A DNA stretch of 6,384 nucleotides from the NCBI GenBank assembly GCA_900555195.1, contig USKC01000185.1, positions 1 to 6,384 on the forward strand. Direction: 5' to 3'. This document shows positions 1 to 6,072 of this stretch, in pieces. Source of the DNA: an uncultured Lachnospiraceae bacterium. Its GTDB lineage: Bacteria > Bacillota > Clostridia > Lachnospirales > Lachnospiraceae. A model generated the notes under the pieces. The model was not told the DNA's origin. It was given only the letters and a program-made list of their open reading frames with translations, and searched no databases. Position 1 is the stretch's first letter, and every line of letters begins with the position of its first letter. Both the position numbers and the translations under genes were made by a program.

Positions 1-121
1 AGGGGGAGGATTCCTCCAGGTGATCCTGAAGAAGGGATGCACCAAACAGATGCTGCAAGAGAGGCTGCATGAGATCTTCCAGGAGAGCGGCGTGGATGTC
101 TGGGAGAGCGAATTCGTATAA
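1..121 (+). CDS. C-terminal fragment of a probable GHMP-family sugar kinase (fucokinase-like), 5' end outside window
   Basis: An open frame runs in from the left edge (first full codon at base 2) and stops at TAA 119-121, leaving 39 residues. The fragment starts with GGGFLQVILKKG, which resembles the glycine-rich GAGGGGF(L/Y) strand near the C-terminus of GHMP kinases, including fucokinase and the kinase half of bifunctional fucokinase/fucose-1-phosphate guanylyltransferase. It ends in an amphipathic helix and the tail SGVDVWESEFV. A fucose-activating role would fit the GH29 fucosidase 2 kb away, but that is context, not proof. The stop lies only 15 bases from the stop of the convergent gene, with no clear terminator between them. 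Other GHMP sugar kinases (galactokinase- or heptose kinase-like) remain possible. Coding status is fairly sure; the exact substrate is not. Confidence 0.5.
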   Translation, partial: GGGFLQVILKKGCTKQMLQERLHEIFQESGVDVWESEFV

Positions 122-136
122 GGGGCGGCCGTCCGC

Positions 137-1273
137 TCATCTGCGGCTTCGCTGCACAAATCGGGCGATCTCTTCCATGCGCGGATATGCGTATTGGAAG
201 AAGTCGCGGTAGCTGGAACAGTAGCTGTTTTTACCCGGCGTTTTTTGATCGGAAAGAAGGAGCCTGTCCCTGCGGCAGCCGTTCCGGCACAGCGGATACC
301 AGCGGCAGGAGGTACATTCGTCGGGAACATGGTGCGAGAGCTGTATGAACTGCAGCGTCTCGCGCCTTTGATTCATTTCTTCAAAGGAATTGTCGCGGAT
401 ATTTCCCAGCTTCCATTCGTCCAGGACATAGAAATCACAGGGGTAGACGCTCCCGTCCGCCTCCACAACCCACTGTTCGGAACAGATGCCGTTCATGCTG
501 CAGGCTTCTGCGGGATATCCCAGAAGAAGTCCGATCCAGTTCTCAAAGGTGCGGTTATATACTGGATGGCCCGCCTTCCAGTCCTGGTACCAGTCGTCGA
601 AGAGATCCTTCAGGAAGCGTCCATAGCGTTCCGGGGTGAGGGAATAGGGCAGATGCCCTTTCGTCTCTTCAAAGGGATCGATGCAGGGAATATACTGCTG
701 GTAGGCAAACCCCTGTTCGCCAAAATATCGGTATATGCGCCGGATACGTCTGGCGGATTGGGCTGTGACAACGGAAAGGATATTGAAATCCGCTCCGGCC
801 TTCTGAAGAAGCCTGGCGGCATGAAGAACCCTTTGGAAGCTTCCTCTCCCATTCGGGAAACGGCGGTTTTCATCATGTATTTCCTCGTATCCGTCCATAG
901 ACAGTCCGGTGAGAAATCGATTGTCCCGAAGAAAATCAGCCCATGTTTCATCCAGCAGGATGCCGTTGGTCTGGATGCTGTTATGGAGCTCGAGTGAGCG
1001 CGTATTATATTTGTGTTCCATCTCCATGAGCCTGCGGTAGAAATCCAGCCCCACCAGCGTGGGTTCGCCCCCCTGGAAGGCGAACGTGGCGGAAGAGGAC
1101 ACCTGATCCAACGTTTTCTGAACCAGGATATCCAGGGTCTCAAGCGACATGTGCCCGAATGTTTTTTCACTCCGGTTGTTCATTTCATCCGCATAGAAGC
1201 AATAGCGGCAGCTGAGATTGCAGCTTCCGGAAGCGGGTTTAATCAATAAGGTGATGGAAGGTTGTCTGTTCAT
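137..1273 (-). CDS. Anaerobic sulfatase-maturating enzyme (radical SAM/SPASM, anSME)
   Basis: This cytoplasmic oxygen-sensitive enzyme converts an active-site Cys or Ser of type I sulfatases to C-alpha-formylglycine. The 378-residue product (numbered from the start chosen here) matches the family's ~370. It begins with LLIKPASGSCNLSCRYCFY, whose CxxxCxxC (C18, C22, C25) binds the radical-SAM 4Fe-4S cluster. FQGGEPTL (~66-73), SIQTNG and LSMDG follow. The SPASM region keeps every auxiliary-cluster cysteine known from the C. perfringens enzyme (here C258, C264, C279, C320, C323, C329, C333, C352) and the aspartate after C279 (D280) that serves as catalytic base there. Of two in-frame ATGs six bases apart, the inner (1273) is preferred: AGGAG at 1286-1282 is 8 bases from it but only 2 from the one at 1279. 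No target sulfatase lies in the window. Another SPASM peptide maturase is possible but less likely given the cysteine spacing. Confidence 0.93.
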   Translation of the reverse strand: MNRQPSITLLIKPASGSCNLSCRYCFYADEMNNRSEKTFGHMSLETLDILVQKTLDQVSSSATFAFQGGEPTLVGLDFYRRLMEMEHKYNTRSLELHNSIQTNGILLDETWADFLRDNRFLTGLSMDGYEEIHDENRRFPNGRGSFQRVLHAARLLQKAGADFNILSVVTAQSARRIRRIYRYFGEQGFAYQQYIPCIDPFEETKGHLPYSLTPERYGRFLKDLFDDWYQDWKAGHPVYNRTFENWIGLLLGYPAEACSMNGICSEQWVVEADGSVYPCDFYVLDEWKLGNIRDNSFEEMNQRRETLQFIQLSHHVPDECTSCRWYPLCRNGCRRDRLLLSDQKTPGKNSYCSSYRDFFQYAYPRMEEIARFVQRSRR

Positions 1274-1281
1274 ATGCATCG

Positions 1282-1286
1282 CTCCT
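1282..1286 (-). promoter_or_regulatory. Ribosome binding site deciding the anSME start
   Basis: On the minus strand AGGAG lies 8 bases before ATG 1273-1271 and only 2 bases before ATG 1279-1277. The spacing favours the inner ATG, giving a product starting MNRQPS rather than MHMNRQPS. Confidence 0.7.
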
Positions 1287-1313
1287 GACTAGTAGAATTT
1301 GGTCAAAGATACT
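1285..1313 (+). promoter_or_regulatory. Candidate sigma-70 promoter for xpt
   Basis: CTGACT (1285-1290), 17 bases, then GATACT (1308-1313): 4 of 6 matches in each hexamer with ideal spacing. Transcription would start near 1320, leaving a leader of under 40 bases before the xpt ATG. That is too short for a purine riboswitch and its expression platform. The -35 overlaps the anSME ribosome binding site on the other strand. Called by eye only. Confidence 0.35.
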
Positions 1314-1316
1314 GTA

Positions 1317-1345
1317 AGTGTACGCTACCCGAAAGAGAAAAGCAA
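1317..1345 (-). promoter_or_regulatory. Candidate sigma-70 promoter for anSME
   Basis: Read on the minus strand, TTGCTT (1345-1340) is followed after exactly 17 bases by TACACT (1322-1317). The -35 matches consensus at 3 of 6 positions and the -10 at 4 of 6. It would give a leader of roughly 35-40 bases before the anSME start. It overlaps the xpt leader and the candidate xpt promoter, so the two transcripts would compete. Called by eye only. Confidence 0.3.
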
Positions 1346-1356
1346 GGAGGGGTTTC

Positions 1357-1932
1357 ATGGAACTGTTAAAAGAAAGGATTCGTAAGGATGGCCTGGTGAA
1401 GGAAGGGGATGTCCTGAAAGTGGACAGCTTTCTGAATCATCAGATGGATGTGGCGCTTTTTCGGGAAATCGGGCGGGAATTCGCGCGAAGATTTTCCGGG
1501 GAACGGATCACGAAGGTGCTGACAATCGAAGCATCCGGAATCGGAATCGCCTGCATGACTGCGGATGTGCTGCAGGTTCCGGCGCTGTTCGCGAAGAAAA
1601 CAAAGACGAAGAACATCGCGGGCGAGGTCTATACCGCGCAGGTGCAGTCGTTTACGCATGGGCGTTCCTATGATATTATCGTGTCCAGGCAGTTCCTGGG
1701 CAGGGAAGATCGGATCCTGCTGATCGATGATTTCCTCGCCAACGGGCAGGCGTTAGAGGGATTGATAAAGATCGTCGAAGAATCCGGCGCTTATCTGGTA
1801 GGAGCCGGCATTGTGATTGAGAAAGGCTTTCAGCCGGGAGGCAGGAAGCTGCGGGAGAGAGGCGTTCATCTGGAATCCCTGGCGATCATAGAGAAAATGG
1901 ATGCAAAGACGGGAGAGATCGTATTCCGATAG
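1357..1932 (+). CDS. xpt: Xanthine phosphoribosyltransferase
   Basis: The enzyme salvages xanthine with PRPP to make XMP, which feeds GMP synthesis; it is cytoplasmic. The 191-residue product aligns along its whole length with Bacillus subtilis Xpt (194 aa). KVDSFLNHQ (residues 21-29) includes N27, and IVIEKGFQPG (152-161) includes K156; both positions contact the purine in the Bacillus enzyme. The type I phosphoribosyltransferase PRPP loop is ILLIDDFLANGQA (120-132). The start is ATG 1357, preceded by AAGGAGG at 1344-1350 with 6 bases between. A GTG at 1318 would add 13 residues absent from the family and place the promoter region inside the gene, so it was rejected. The gene is divergent from anSME, stands alone, and ends before the terminator at 1992-2040. 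No xanthine permease gene (pbuX), its usual Bacillus partner, follows. Confidence 0.95.
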   Translation: MELLKERIRKDGLVKEGDVLKVDSFLNHQMDVALFREIGREFARRFSGERITKVLTIEASGIGIACMTADVLQVPALFAKKTKTKNIAGEVYTAQVQSFTHGRSYDIIVSRQFLGREDRILLIDDFLANGQALEGLIKIVEESGAYLVGAGIVIEKGFQPGGRKLRERGVHLESLAIIEKMDAKTGEIVFR

Positions 1933-1991
1933 AGAACGGCATTAAGAAACGGAACGTTGCGGACGAGATGGAATCCCGATGGAAAAAGGAT

Positions 1992-2040
1992 GAAGGGATC
2001 CCGGCCGGCATCTTTTGGCCGTTCCGGGATCCCTTCTTTA
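1992..2040. terminator. Bidirectional intrinsic terminator between xpt and the fucosidase
   Basis: A perfect 13-bp stem pairs GAAGGGATCCCGG (1992-2004) with CCGGGATCCCTTC (2024-2036). Within the 19-base loop a further CGGC/GCCG pairing can form. On the plus strand the stem is followed by TTTA, a weak U tract, serving xpt. On the minus strand it is followed by ATCCTTTTTCC (1991-1981), a better U tract, serving the fucosidase gene. Its position between convergent genes fits a shared terminator. Confidence 0.88.
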
Positions 2041-2057
2041 CAAAAAGGCTGTTGCCC

Positions 2058-3380
2058 TCAGTCCTTCAGGAACAGTTCAATGACGGGTACCAGGCTGTTC
2101 GGTTTAATTGCAGGAAGATAGAGGATCAGATCGTCTTCTGCGTTGTTCTGTGCGCCGAGAGAGAAGTGATCCACATGACCTACGGTGAAAGGAATTTCAC
2201 TGGCATCATGCAGGAACTGAGCGTATTCCACCTTTCCGCCAAGGCCAGGCAGGCGCAGGTGCGCGAAAGGATAGGCGAACAGATGCAGATACAGGCGGCT
2301 GCCGTCCACGCTCTGGGTATAGCGGCAGTCTGTAGGGGCGACGAATTCCGGCTCAGCCATGGTGCATCCATAAATGGAGCGGCTGTTGTACTTCATCCAT
2401 TCCGCATAGACGGCCAGCGCATTTTCCGCGCGGTAATCCAGATATCCTCTGGCAGTGGGCCCCACGTTCATCAGCAGATTTCCTCCGCAGGAGACGGTGT
2501 TGACCAGCATGCGGATGAGCATCTCAGGTGATTTCCAGGTCATTTCATCCCGATAATAGCCCCAGGAACCGGAGAACGTCTGGCAGGCCTCCCAGGTGAC
2601 CAGTTCGCCTGTTTCCGGATGTCTCATCCATTCCGTGAGCTGGAACTGTTCAGGCGTCCACAGATCCTGATCGATCTCTGTCCGGTTGTCGATGATGATA
2701 TCCGGCTGGAGGGCCCTGGCGGTAGAGATGAGGGCATCCGCTTCCCAGTCGTCGCGCCCTTTTCCTTTCATCCAGGCCTTGTCCCCGGTTCCGTTATCTT
2801 TGCTGTAGGAGAAGTCGAACCAGAGAATGTCGATTTTGCCATAATTGGTCAGAAGCTCCGTTACCTGATTGCGCATGTATTCCGCGTATTTTTTCATATC
2901 CCTGCCCTTGCTCTGCTCATAGGCGTCCGGATCATCACGCCTGGGATGAAGGACATCAATGGGGAATTCCGGATGATGCCAGTCGATCAGGGAATAGTAG
3001 AAGCCGACGCGCAGCCCGGCTTCGCGGAATGCATCCACATATTCTCTTACCAGGTCTCTGCCGCAGGGTGTATTGGTGGATTTATAATCCGTATACTTGC
3101 TGTCAAAAAGGCAGAAGCCCTCATGATGCTTGGTGGTTAAGACCGCGTACTTCATTCCGGCGGCCTTTGCCTGCCTTGCCCAGTCCTTTGGATCATACAG
3201 ATCGGGATTGAAATGTTTGAAGTACAGGTCATAGTGTTCTTCCGAGATTTCTTCGTGGTTTTTAACCCATTCATGGCGTGCCGGCATGGCATAGAGGCCG
3301 AAATGAATGAACATGCCGAAACGGTCGTGGGTGAACCAGGTGGTATCGCCCGGAGTTTTTCTTGTAACGTAGCTTGTCAT
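2058..3380 (-). CDS. Alpha-L-fucosidase, glycoside hydrolase family 29, cytoplasmic
   Basis: It removes alpha-linked L-fucose from glycans by the retaining GH29 mechanism. The 440-residue product has the catalytic barrel over about residues 10-335 and a short beta-rich C-terminal domain. Diagnostic motifs are FGMFIHFGLY (21-30), LTTKHHEGFCLFD (81-93) with the conserved His pair, IDILWFDFSY (183-192), whose D189 aligns with the known GH29 nucleophile, WEACQTFSGSWGY (263-275), and CGGNLLMNVGPTARG (298-312). E264 is a candidate acid/base or substrate contact, but that residue varies between GH29 subfamilies, so this is tentative. No signal peptide or membrane segment is present, so it should act inside the cell on imported oligosaccharides. 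The ATG at 3380 has GGAGGG just upstream. It is divergent from an AraC-type regulator, its likely controller. Substrate linkage (1,2/1,3/1,4/1,6) cannot be read from sequence alone. Confidence 0.95.
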   Translation of the reverse strand: MTSYVTRKTPGDTTWFTHDRFGMFIHFGLYAMPARHEWVKNHEEISEEHYDLYFKHFNPDLYDPKDWARQAKAAGMKYAVLTTKHHEGFCLFDSKYTDYKSTNTPCGRDLVREYVDAFREAGLRVGFYYSLIDWHHPEFPIDVLHPRRDDPDAYEQSKGRDMKKYAEYMRNQVTELLTNYGKIDILWFDFSYSKDNGTGDKAWMKGKGRDDWEADALISTARALQPDIIIDNRTEIDQDLWTPEQFQLTEWMRHPETGELVTWEACQTFSGSWGYYRDEMTWKSPEMLIRMLVNTVSCGGNLLMNVGPTARGYLDYRAENALAVYAEWMKYNSRSIYGCTMAEPEFVAPTDCRYTQSVDGSRLYLHLFAYPFAHLRLPGLGGKVEYAQFLHDASEIPFTVGHVDHFSLGAQNNAEDDLILYLPAIKPNSLVPVIELFLKD

Positions 3381-3515
3381 TTTCCCTCCGTTCTGCCGCC
3401 TTTTGCGGCCAGTGCAGATTTCCGGGCCTTTTCCGACCCGTCTGATAGTTTTATTTTAGGAAAAGGTTGCGTCTGCGGCCATGGAAAAAACAAGCTAAAA
3501 TATGGAGTTTTCGAT
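3381..3515. promoter_or_regulatory. Divergent regulatory region between fucosidase and AraC-type regulator
   Basis: This 135-base spacer must hold both promoters. It contains two identical copies of TGCGGCCA (3404-3411 and 3474-3481), 70 bases apart start to start, which could be AraC-family half-sites. A GC-only hairpin, GCCGC (3395-3399)/GCGGC (3405-3409), would lie in the fucosidase leader just before its ribosome binding site. A bulged inverted repeat pairs CAGA and CGGG (3415-3426) with CCCG and TCTG (3437-3444). TAAAAT on the minus strand (3458-3453) is a possible -10 for the fucosidase, with only a poor -35. No convincing -35/-10 pair for the regulator was found, which would suit activator-dependent promoters. 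Confidence 0.45.
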
Positions 3516-4319
3516 ATGCAGATTAAGGATAATCCTGCCGCCTTCCGAATATGGAGGGATTATGATTTAAAAATCGTATATGCCGGCCAGGCCAGGATGG
3601 GAAAGGAGTGGAGCAAGGAGATGGAATGTTCCCCGTTTTCCCGCATTTATTACATATCCGATGGAGAAGGGTACCTGTGCCTGAATGGAGAAAAAGTGCC
3701 GCTGAAGAGGGGATGCGGCTATCTGATCCCTGCCGGGCTGCAATTTGGCTACGGCTGTGAGAGATATATGGAGCAGCTGTTTATTCATATCAATGTGACG
3801 CGCATCATAAACGGGATGGATTTTTTCCGGGGATGTGATAGAATTTATGAGCAGGACGATTTCCCGGAGGATATCATGCGGCTGCTGTTCTCGGATAACC
3901 TGGCGGCTGCGTTCCGCCTGAAAGGCCTGATTTGGGAGGAAGTGTCCCGCTTTGCGGGAATGGGGGCGGTGGGAACGGAATATGGAAGGACATATTCCAG
4001 GCTGGTGGAGCAGATGTTTTCCCTGGCCGGAAATCCCGTAAGCGCTGCCAATCATGTGCGTAGCCTGGCGCAGCGCCTGCATGTGTCGGAGAGCACGCTT
4101 TCCAGGCGCTTCCGCGCCGAGACGGGTATGACGCCGGGAGCTTATCTGGATCAGCTGGTTCTGGAGCGCTCATGCAGCCTGCTCCTTTCCGGCGAAGGCA
4201 GCATCGGCCAGATCGCAGAAGAGTTGGGATTTTCCGACCAGTTTTATTTCACCAGATACTTTAAACAGAAGATGAATACCAGCCCCAGCGCCTATCGGAA
4301 ACAGGCGCGCATGGGCTGA
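3516..4319 (+). CDS. AraC-family transcriptional regulator with N-terminal cupin sensor domain
   Basis: It is a 267-residue DNA-binding regulator. Residues about 15-100 resemble the AraC sugar-binding cupin, with EGYLCLNGEKVPLKRGCGYLI-like beta strands and the LIPAG turn (70-74). The C-terminus carries the paired helix-turn-helix: VRSLAQRLHVSESTLSRRFR (181-200) and SIGQIAEELGFSDQFYFTRY (229-248), followed by the family signature ending FKQKMNTSPSAYRK. ATG 3516 is chosen because GGAG at 3504-3507 sits 8 bases upstream and the product then begins just before the cupin. The frame is open back to 3213, but that would overlap the fucosidase gene and cover the promoter region. It is divergent from the GH29 gene, which it probably controls in response to fucose or a fucosylated oligosaccharide (inference). 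It is followed after 19 bases by a membrane-protein gene in the same direction. Confidence 0.92.
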   Translation: MQIKDNPAAFRIWRDYDLKIVYAGQARMGKEWSKEMECSPFSRIYYISDGEGYLCLNGEKVPLKRGCGYLIPAGLQFGYGCERYMEQLFIHINVTRIINGMDFFRGCDRIYEQDDFPEDIMRLLFSDNLAAAFRLKGLIWEEVSRFAGMGAVGTEYGRTYSRLVEQMFSLAGNPVSAANHVRSLAQRLHVSESTLSRRFRAETGMTPGAYLDQLVLERSCSLLLSGEGSIGQIAEELGFSDQFYFTRYFKQKMNTSPSAYRKQARMG

Positions 4320-4338
4320 GACAAATGAGGAGTAAGAC

Positions 4339-5661
4339 ATGCAGTATACGCTTTACGAACTGATCTGGTATTTTTTCCTTTATTCCTTTCTTGGGGGGGG
4401 CGCAGAGATCATCTATGCGGCGGTCAAGCACAGGAAATTTATGAACAGGGGGTTTCTGAACGGGCCGGTGTGTCCAGTTTATGGGTTCGGCATGGTATTG
4501 AGCCTGATTTTTTTTGATTCCCTGAGAGGATCGTTCGTATTCCTCGCAATTGGTTGCGGTGTGGTGGCTGTGCTGCTGGAATTCTTTACAGGGGCTTTGA
4601 TGGAAAAGCTTTTCCAATGTAAATGGTGGGACTATTCCGGATATAAGAGCAACCTGGGGGGATATGTATGCCTGCCGTTTTCCTGCCTGTGGGGTGTGGC
4701 GGCAGCGGCTTGCCTGACCTTCCTGCAGCCTTTGCTTGAGCCAGCCGTTTCCATGATTCCGATATGGGTGCAGCGGTTGGTGGCGCTCGTGCTTGCCGTC
4801 CTTTTGCTGATTGATTTCGCTTCTGTGACAGGGACGATTGTTAAGCTACGCAAGTACAGCGGGCTTGATGGTATTGCTGCGGGAATGCAGGAGCTTTCCA
4901 ATCGGATGGGGCGTTTTTTGTTTCAGCGGATTTCAAGGCGAATGGAAAGGGCGTTTCCTAATCTGTCAGAGGGAGGCAAAAGCCGGATTTTTGTTTCCCA
5001 TGCGAGGAAAAAGGCAAAGCCCGAGGTATTTGCCCAGGGGTGTTGTTTCTACAAACTAGTTTGGCTGTTTTTTATCGGAGCTTTTCTGGGGGATATTACG
5101 GAGACCATTTTCTGCCGCATCACGGCAGGGGTGTGGATGAGCCGCAGCAGTGTGGTCTATGGCCCGTTCAGCATTGTCTGGGGTATCGGCGTGGTGGTGC
5201 TGACCATGATACTGCACAGATACAGGAACAAAGATGACAGATACATATTTATTTTCGGTACAGTGGTTGGAGGCGCTTACGAATATATCTGCAGCGTATT
5301 CACGGAATTGGTATTCGGAACAGTATTTTGGGATTACAGCAAGATCCCGTTTAATCTTGGTGGGCGCATCAATCTGCTCTATTGTTTCTTCTGGGGATTG
5401 GCCTCTGTTGTCTGGATAAAAAATCTGTATCCGCTTCTTTCAGGGCTGATAGAGAAAATCCCGCGGCGTATCGGGAAAATACTCAGCTGGATATTTGTGG
5501 TCTTTATGACGGTCAATATTGTGATCTCAATGGGGGCCCTTGCGCGTTACAATAGCCGATACGAGGGAAAAGAGGCGGAGAGTGGGATGGAACAATTTTT
5601 GGATAAACATTTTCCGGATGAACGGATGGAGCGGATCTACCCGAATGCGATCATGAGATAG
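4339..5661 (+). CDS. Polytopic membrane protein with two putative ABC-transporter type IV (CmpB-like) domains
   Basis: This 440-residue protein has about ten hydrophobic segments, roughly at residues 8-27, 47-60, 65-86, 113-133, 145-163, 238-258, 273-292, 303-325, 344-362 and 382-402. The N-terminal half carries the family pattern: SFLGGGAE, MNRGFLNGPVCPVYGFG (35-51), LEFFTGALME (80-89), WWDYSGYKSNLGGYVCL and WG. The C-terminal half repeats it in diverged form: AFLGDITETIF, SSVVYGPFSIVWGIG (270-284), YEYICSVFTE (314-323), FWDYSKIPFNLGGRINL and FWG. The two halves are joined by a basic loop of about 65 residues. Despite the family name no transport function has been shown here, and no ATPase gene is adjacent. 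ATG 4339 has GAGGAG 6 bases upstream. G8 (4393-4400) and T8 (4508-4515) runs lie in the 5' part. Probably cotranscribed with the regulator upstream and the 105-aa gene downstream. Confidence 0.85.
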   Translation: MQYTLYELIWYFFLYSFLGGGAEIIYAAVKHRKFMNRGFLNGPVCPVYGFGMVLSLIFFDSLRGSFVFLAIGCGVVAVLLEFFTGALMEKLFQCKWWDYSGYKSNLGGYVCLPFSCLWGVAAAACLTFLQPLLEPAVSMIPIWVQRLVALVLAVLLLIDFASVTGTIVKLRKYSGLDGIAAGMQELSNRMGRFLFQRISRRMERAFPNLSEGGKSRIFVSHARKKAKPEVFAQGCCFYKLVWLFFIGAFLGDITETIFCRITAGVWMSRSSVVYGPFSIVWGIGVVVLTMILHRYRNKDDRYIFIFGTVVGGAYEYICSVFTELVFGTVFWDYSKIPFNLGGRINLLYCFFWGLASVVWIKNLYPLLSGLIEKIPRRIGKILSWIFVVFMTVNIVISMGALARYNSRYEGKEAESGMEQFLDKHFPDERMERIYPNAIMR

Positions 5662-5671
5662 GAGGAAGGCG

Positions 5672-5989
5672 ATGGTTCCTACTTTGGCGAGAATGGCTGT
5701 GATTATTAAGTCGCAGCATGAAACGAATGTGATTACGGGAAACTATGAAATGGCTTATATCTGCGGCTTTCTCATCCGTCAGGCACAAGCGGTGCCGCCG
5801 GAGCCAGACAGCCCCGGCAGTATGCAGGAATATACGCTTGGATTAATGGAACAGTATGAGGCAAAAGATGAGAGGGAAGCGAATCTCATCCGCATGCTGA
5901 AAGCATATAAACCGGAGCGGACGGATGACGAGCAGGTAAGGGAACTGTTCCGCATGGGCTTGGAGGAAAAGAAGCCATGGCAGAAGTAA
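5672..5989 (+). CDS. Small protein of unknown function (105 aa)
   Basis: I do not recognise a family. The product is soluble and charged, with no signal peptide or membrane segment. A mildly hydrophobic start (MVPTLARMAVIIKSQ) leads to GNYEMAYICGFLIRQAQ (~23-39), a proline-rich turn (VPPEPDSPG, ~41-49), then predicted helical and strongly charged sequence ending GLEEKKPWQK. ATG 5672 has AGGAGG (5660-5665) 6 bases upstream, overlapping the stop of the preceding gene, so translation is likely and probably coupled. A second in-frame ATG at 5693 has a poorer ribosome binding site. It lies between the membrane-protein gene and L-asparaginase in one apparent operon. Its 3' end overlaps a possible small ORF starting at 5977. 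Confidence 0.75.
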   Translation: MVPTLARMAVIIKSQHETNVITGNYEMAYICGFLIRQAQAVPPEPDSPGSMQEYTLGLMEQYEAKDEREANLIRMLKAYKPERTDDEQVRELFRMGLEEKKPWQK

Positions 5990-6072
5990 TCGCCATGACA
6001 GCTGCAATGCACCGGAAGGCAAAACCGACGGAACGGAAAGGATGGATATGGCTGGGAAAGGAAATGGGATGA
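5977..6072 (+). CDS. Possible 31-aa small protein overlapping both neighbours
   Basis: ATG 5977 to TGA 6070-6072 encodes a basic 31-residue peptide starting MAEVIAMTAAMHRKAK and ending GWIWLGKEMG. GGAGG (5962-5966) lies 10 bases upstream, inside the preceding gene. Its first 13 bases overlap the end of the 105-aa gene, and its stop forms an ATGA overlap with the asparaginase start at 6069. Overlap at both ends is typical of translationally coupled genes, and the ORF also fills the otherwise empty gap before asparaginase. Against it are its small size, a slightly long ribosome-site spacing and no recognised homologue. It may simply be a coupling leader, or chance. Confidence 0.38.
   Translation: MAEVIAMTAAMHRKAKPTERKGWIWLGKEMG
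6058..6062 (+). promoter_or_regulatory. Ribosome binding site for the asparaginase start at 6069
   Basis: AAGGA ends 6 bases before ATG 6069, which gives a product beginning MTQKKILLLTTGGTIAS, as expected for this family. An in-frame ATG at 6048, 6 bases after AAAGG (6037-6041), would add seven residues (MAGKGNG) and cannot be ruled out. Confidence 0.55.

Noticed and set aside
142..156. Hairpin TGCGGC/GCTGCA as a terminator for the left-edge gene
   Set aside because: The stem is six pairs with one G-T, has no T run on either strand, and lies inside the last anSME codons.
194..997. 267-codon plus-strand open frame opposite the anSME gene
   Set aside because: The minus strand encodes a complete anSME with all cluster cysteines. 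The antisense product has no recognisable domain, and the frame reflects codon bias.
1968..3140. Plus-strand open frames at 1968-2531 and 2619-3140 opposite the fucosidase
   Set aside because: They are antisense to well-conserved GH29 motifs, their products resemble nothing, and the first would run through the terminator.
3481..3498. Five-codon ORF (MEKTS) before the regulator, as a leader peptide
   Set aside because: It is too short, has no ribosome binding site, and shows no attenuator structure around it.
3213..3515. 101-residue N-terminal extension of the AraC-type regulator
   Set aside because: It would overlap the fucosidase gene and cover the divergent promoter region. ATG 3516 has a good ribosome binding site and a normal family length.
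5929..6072. Programmed -1 frameshift joining the 105-aa protein to the 31-aa ORF
   Set aside because: The frames are in the -1 relation and overlap, but no classical slippery heptamer is present (only GGAAAAGAAG). Separate initiation from GGAGG is simpler.
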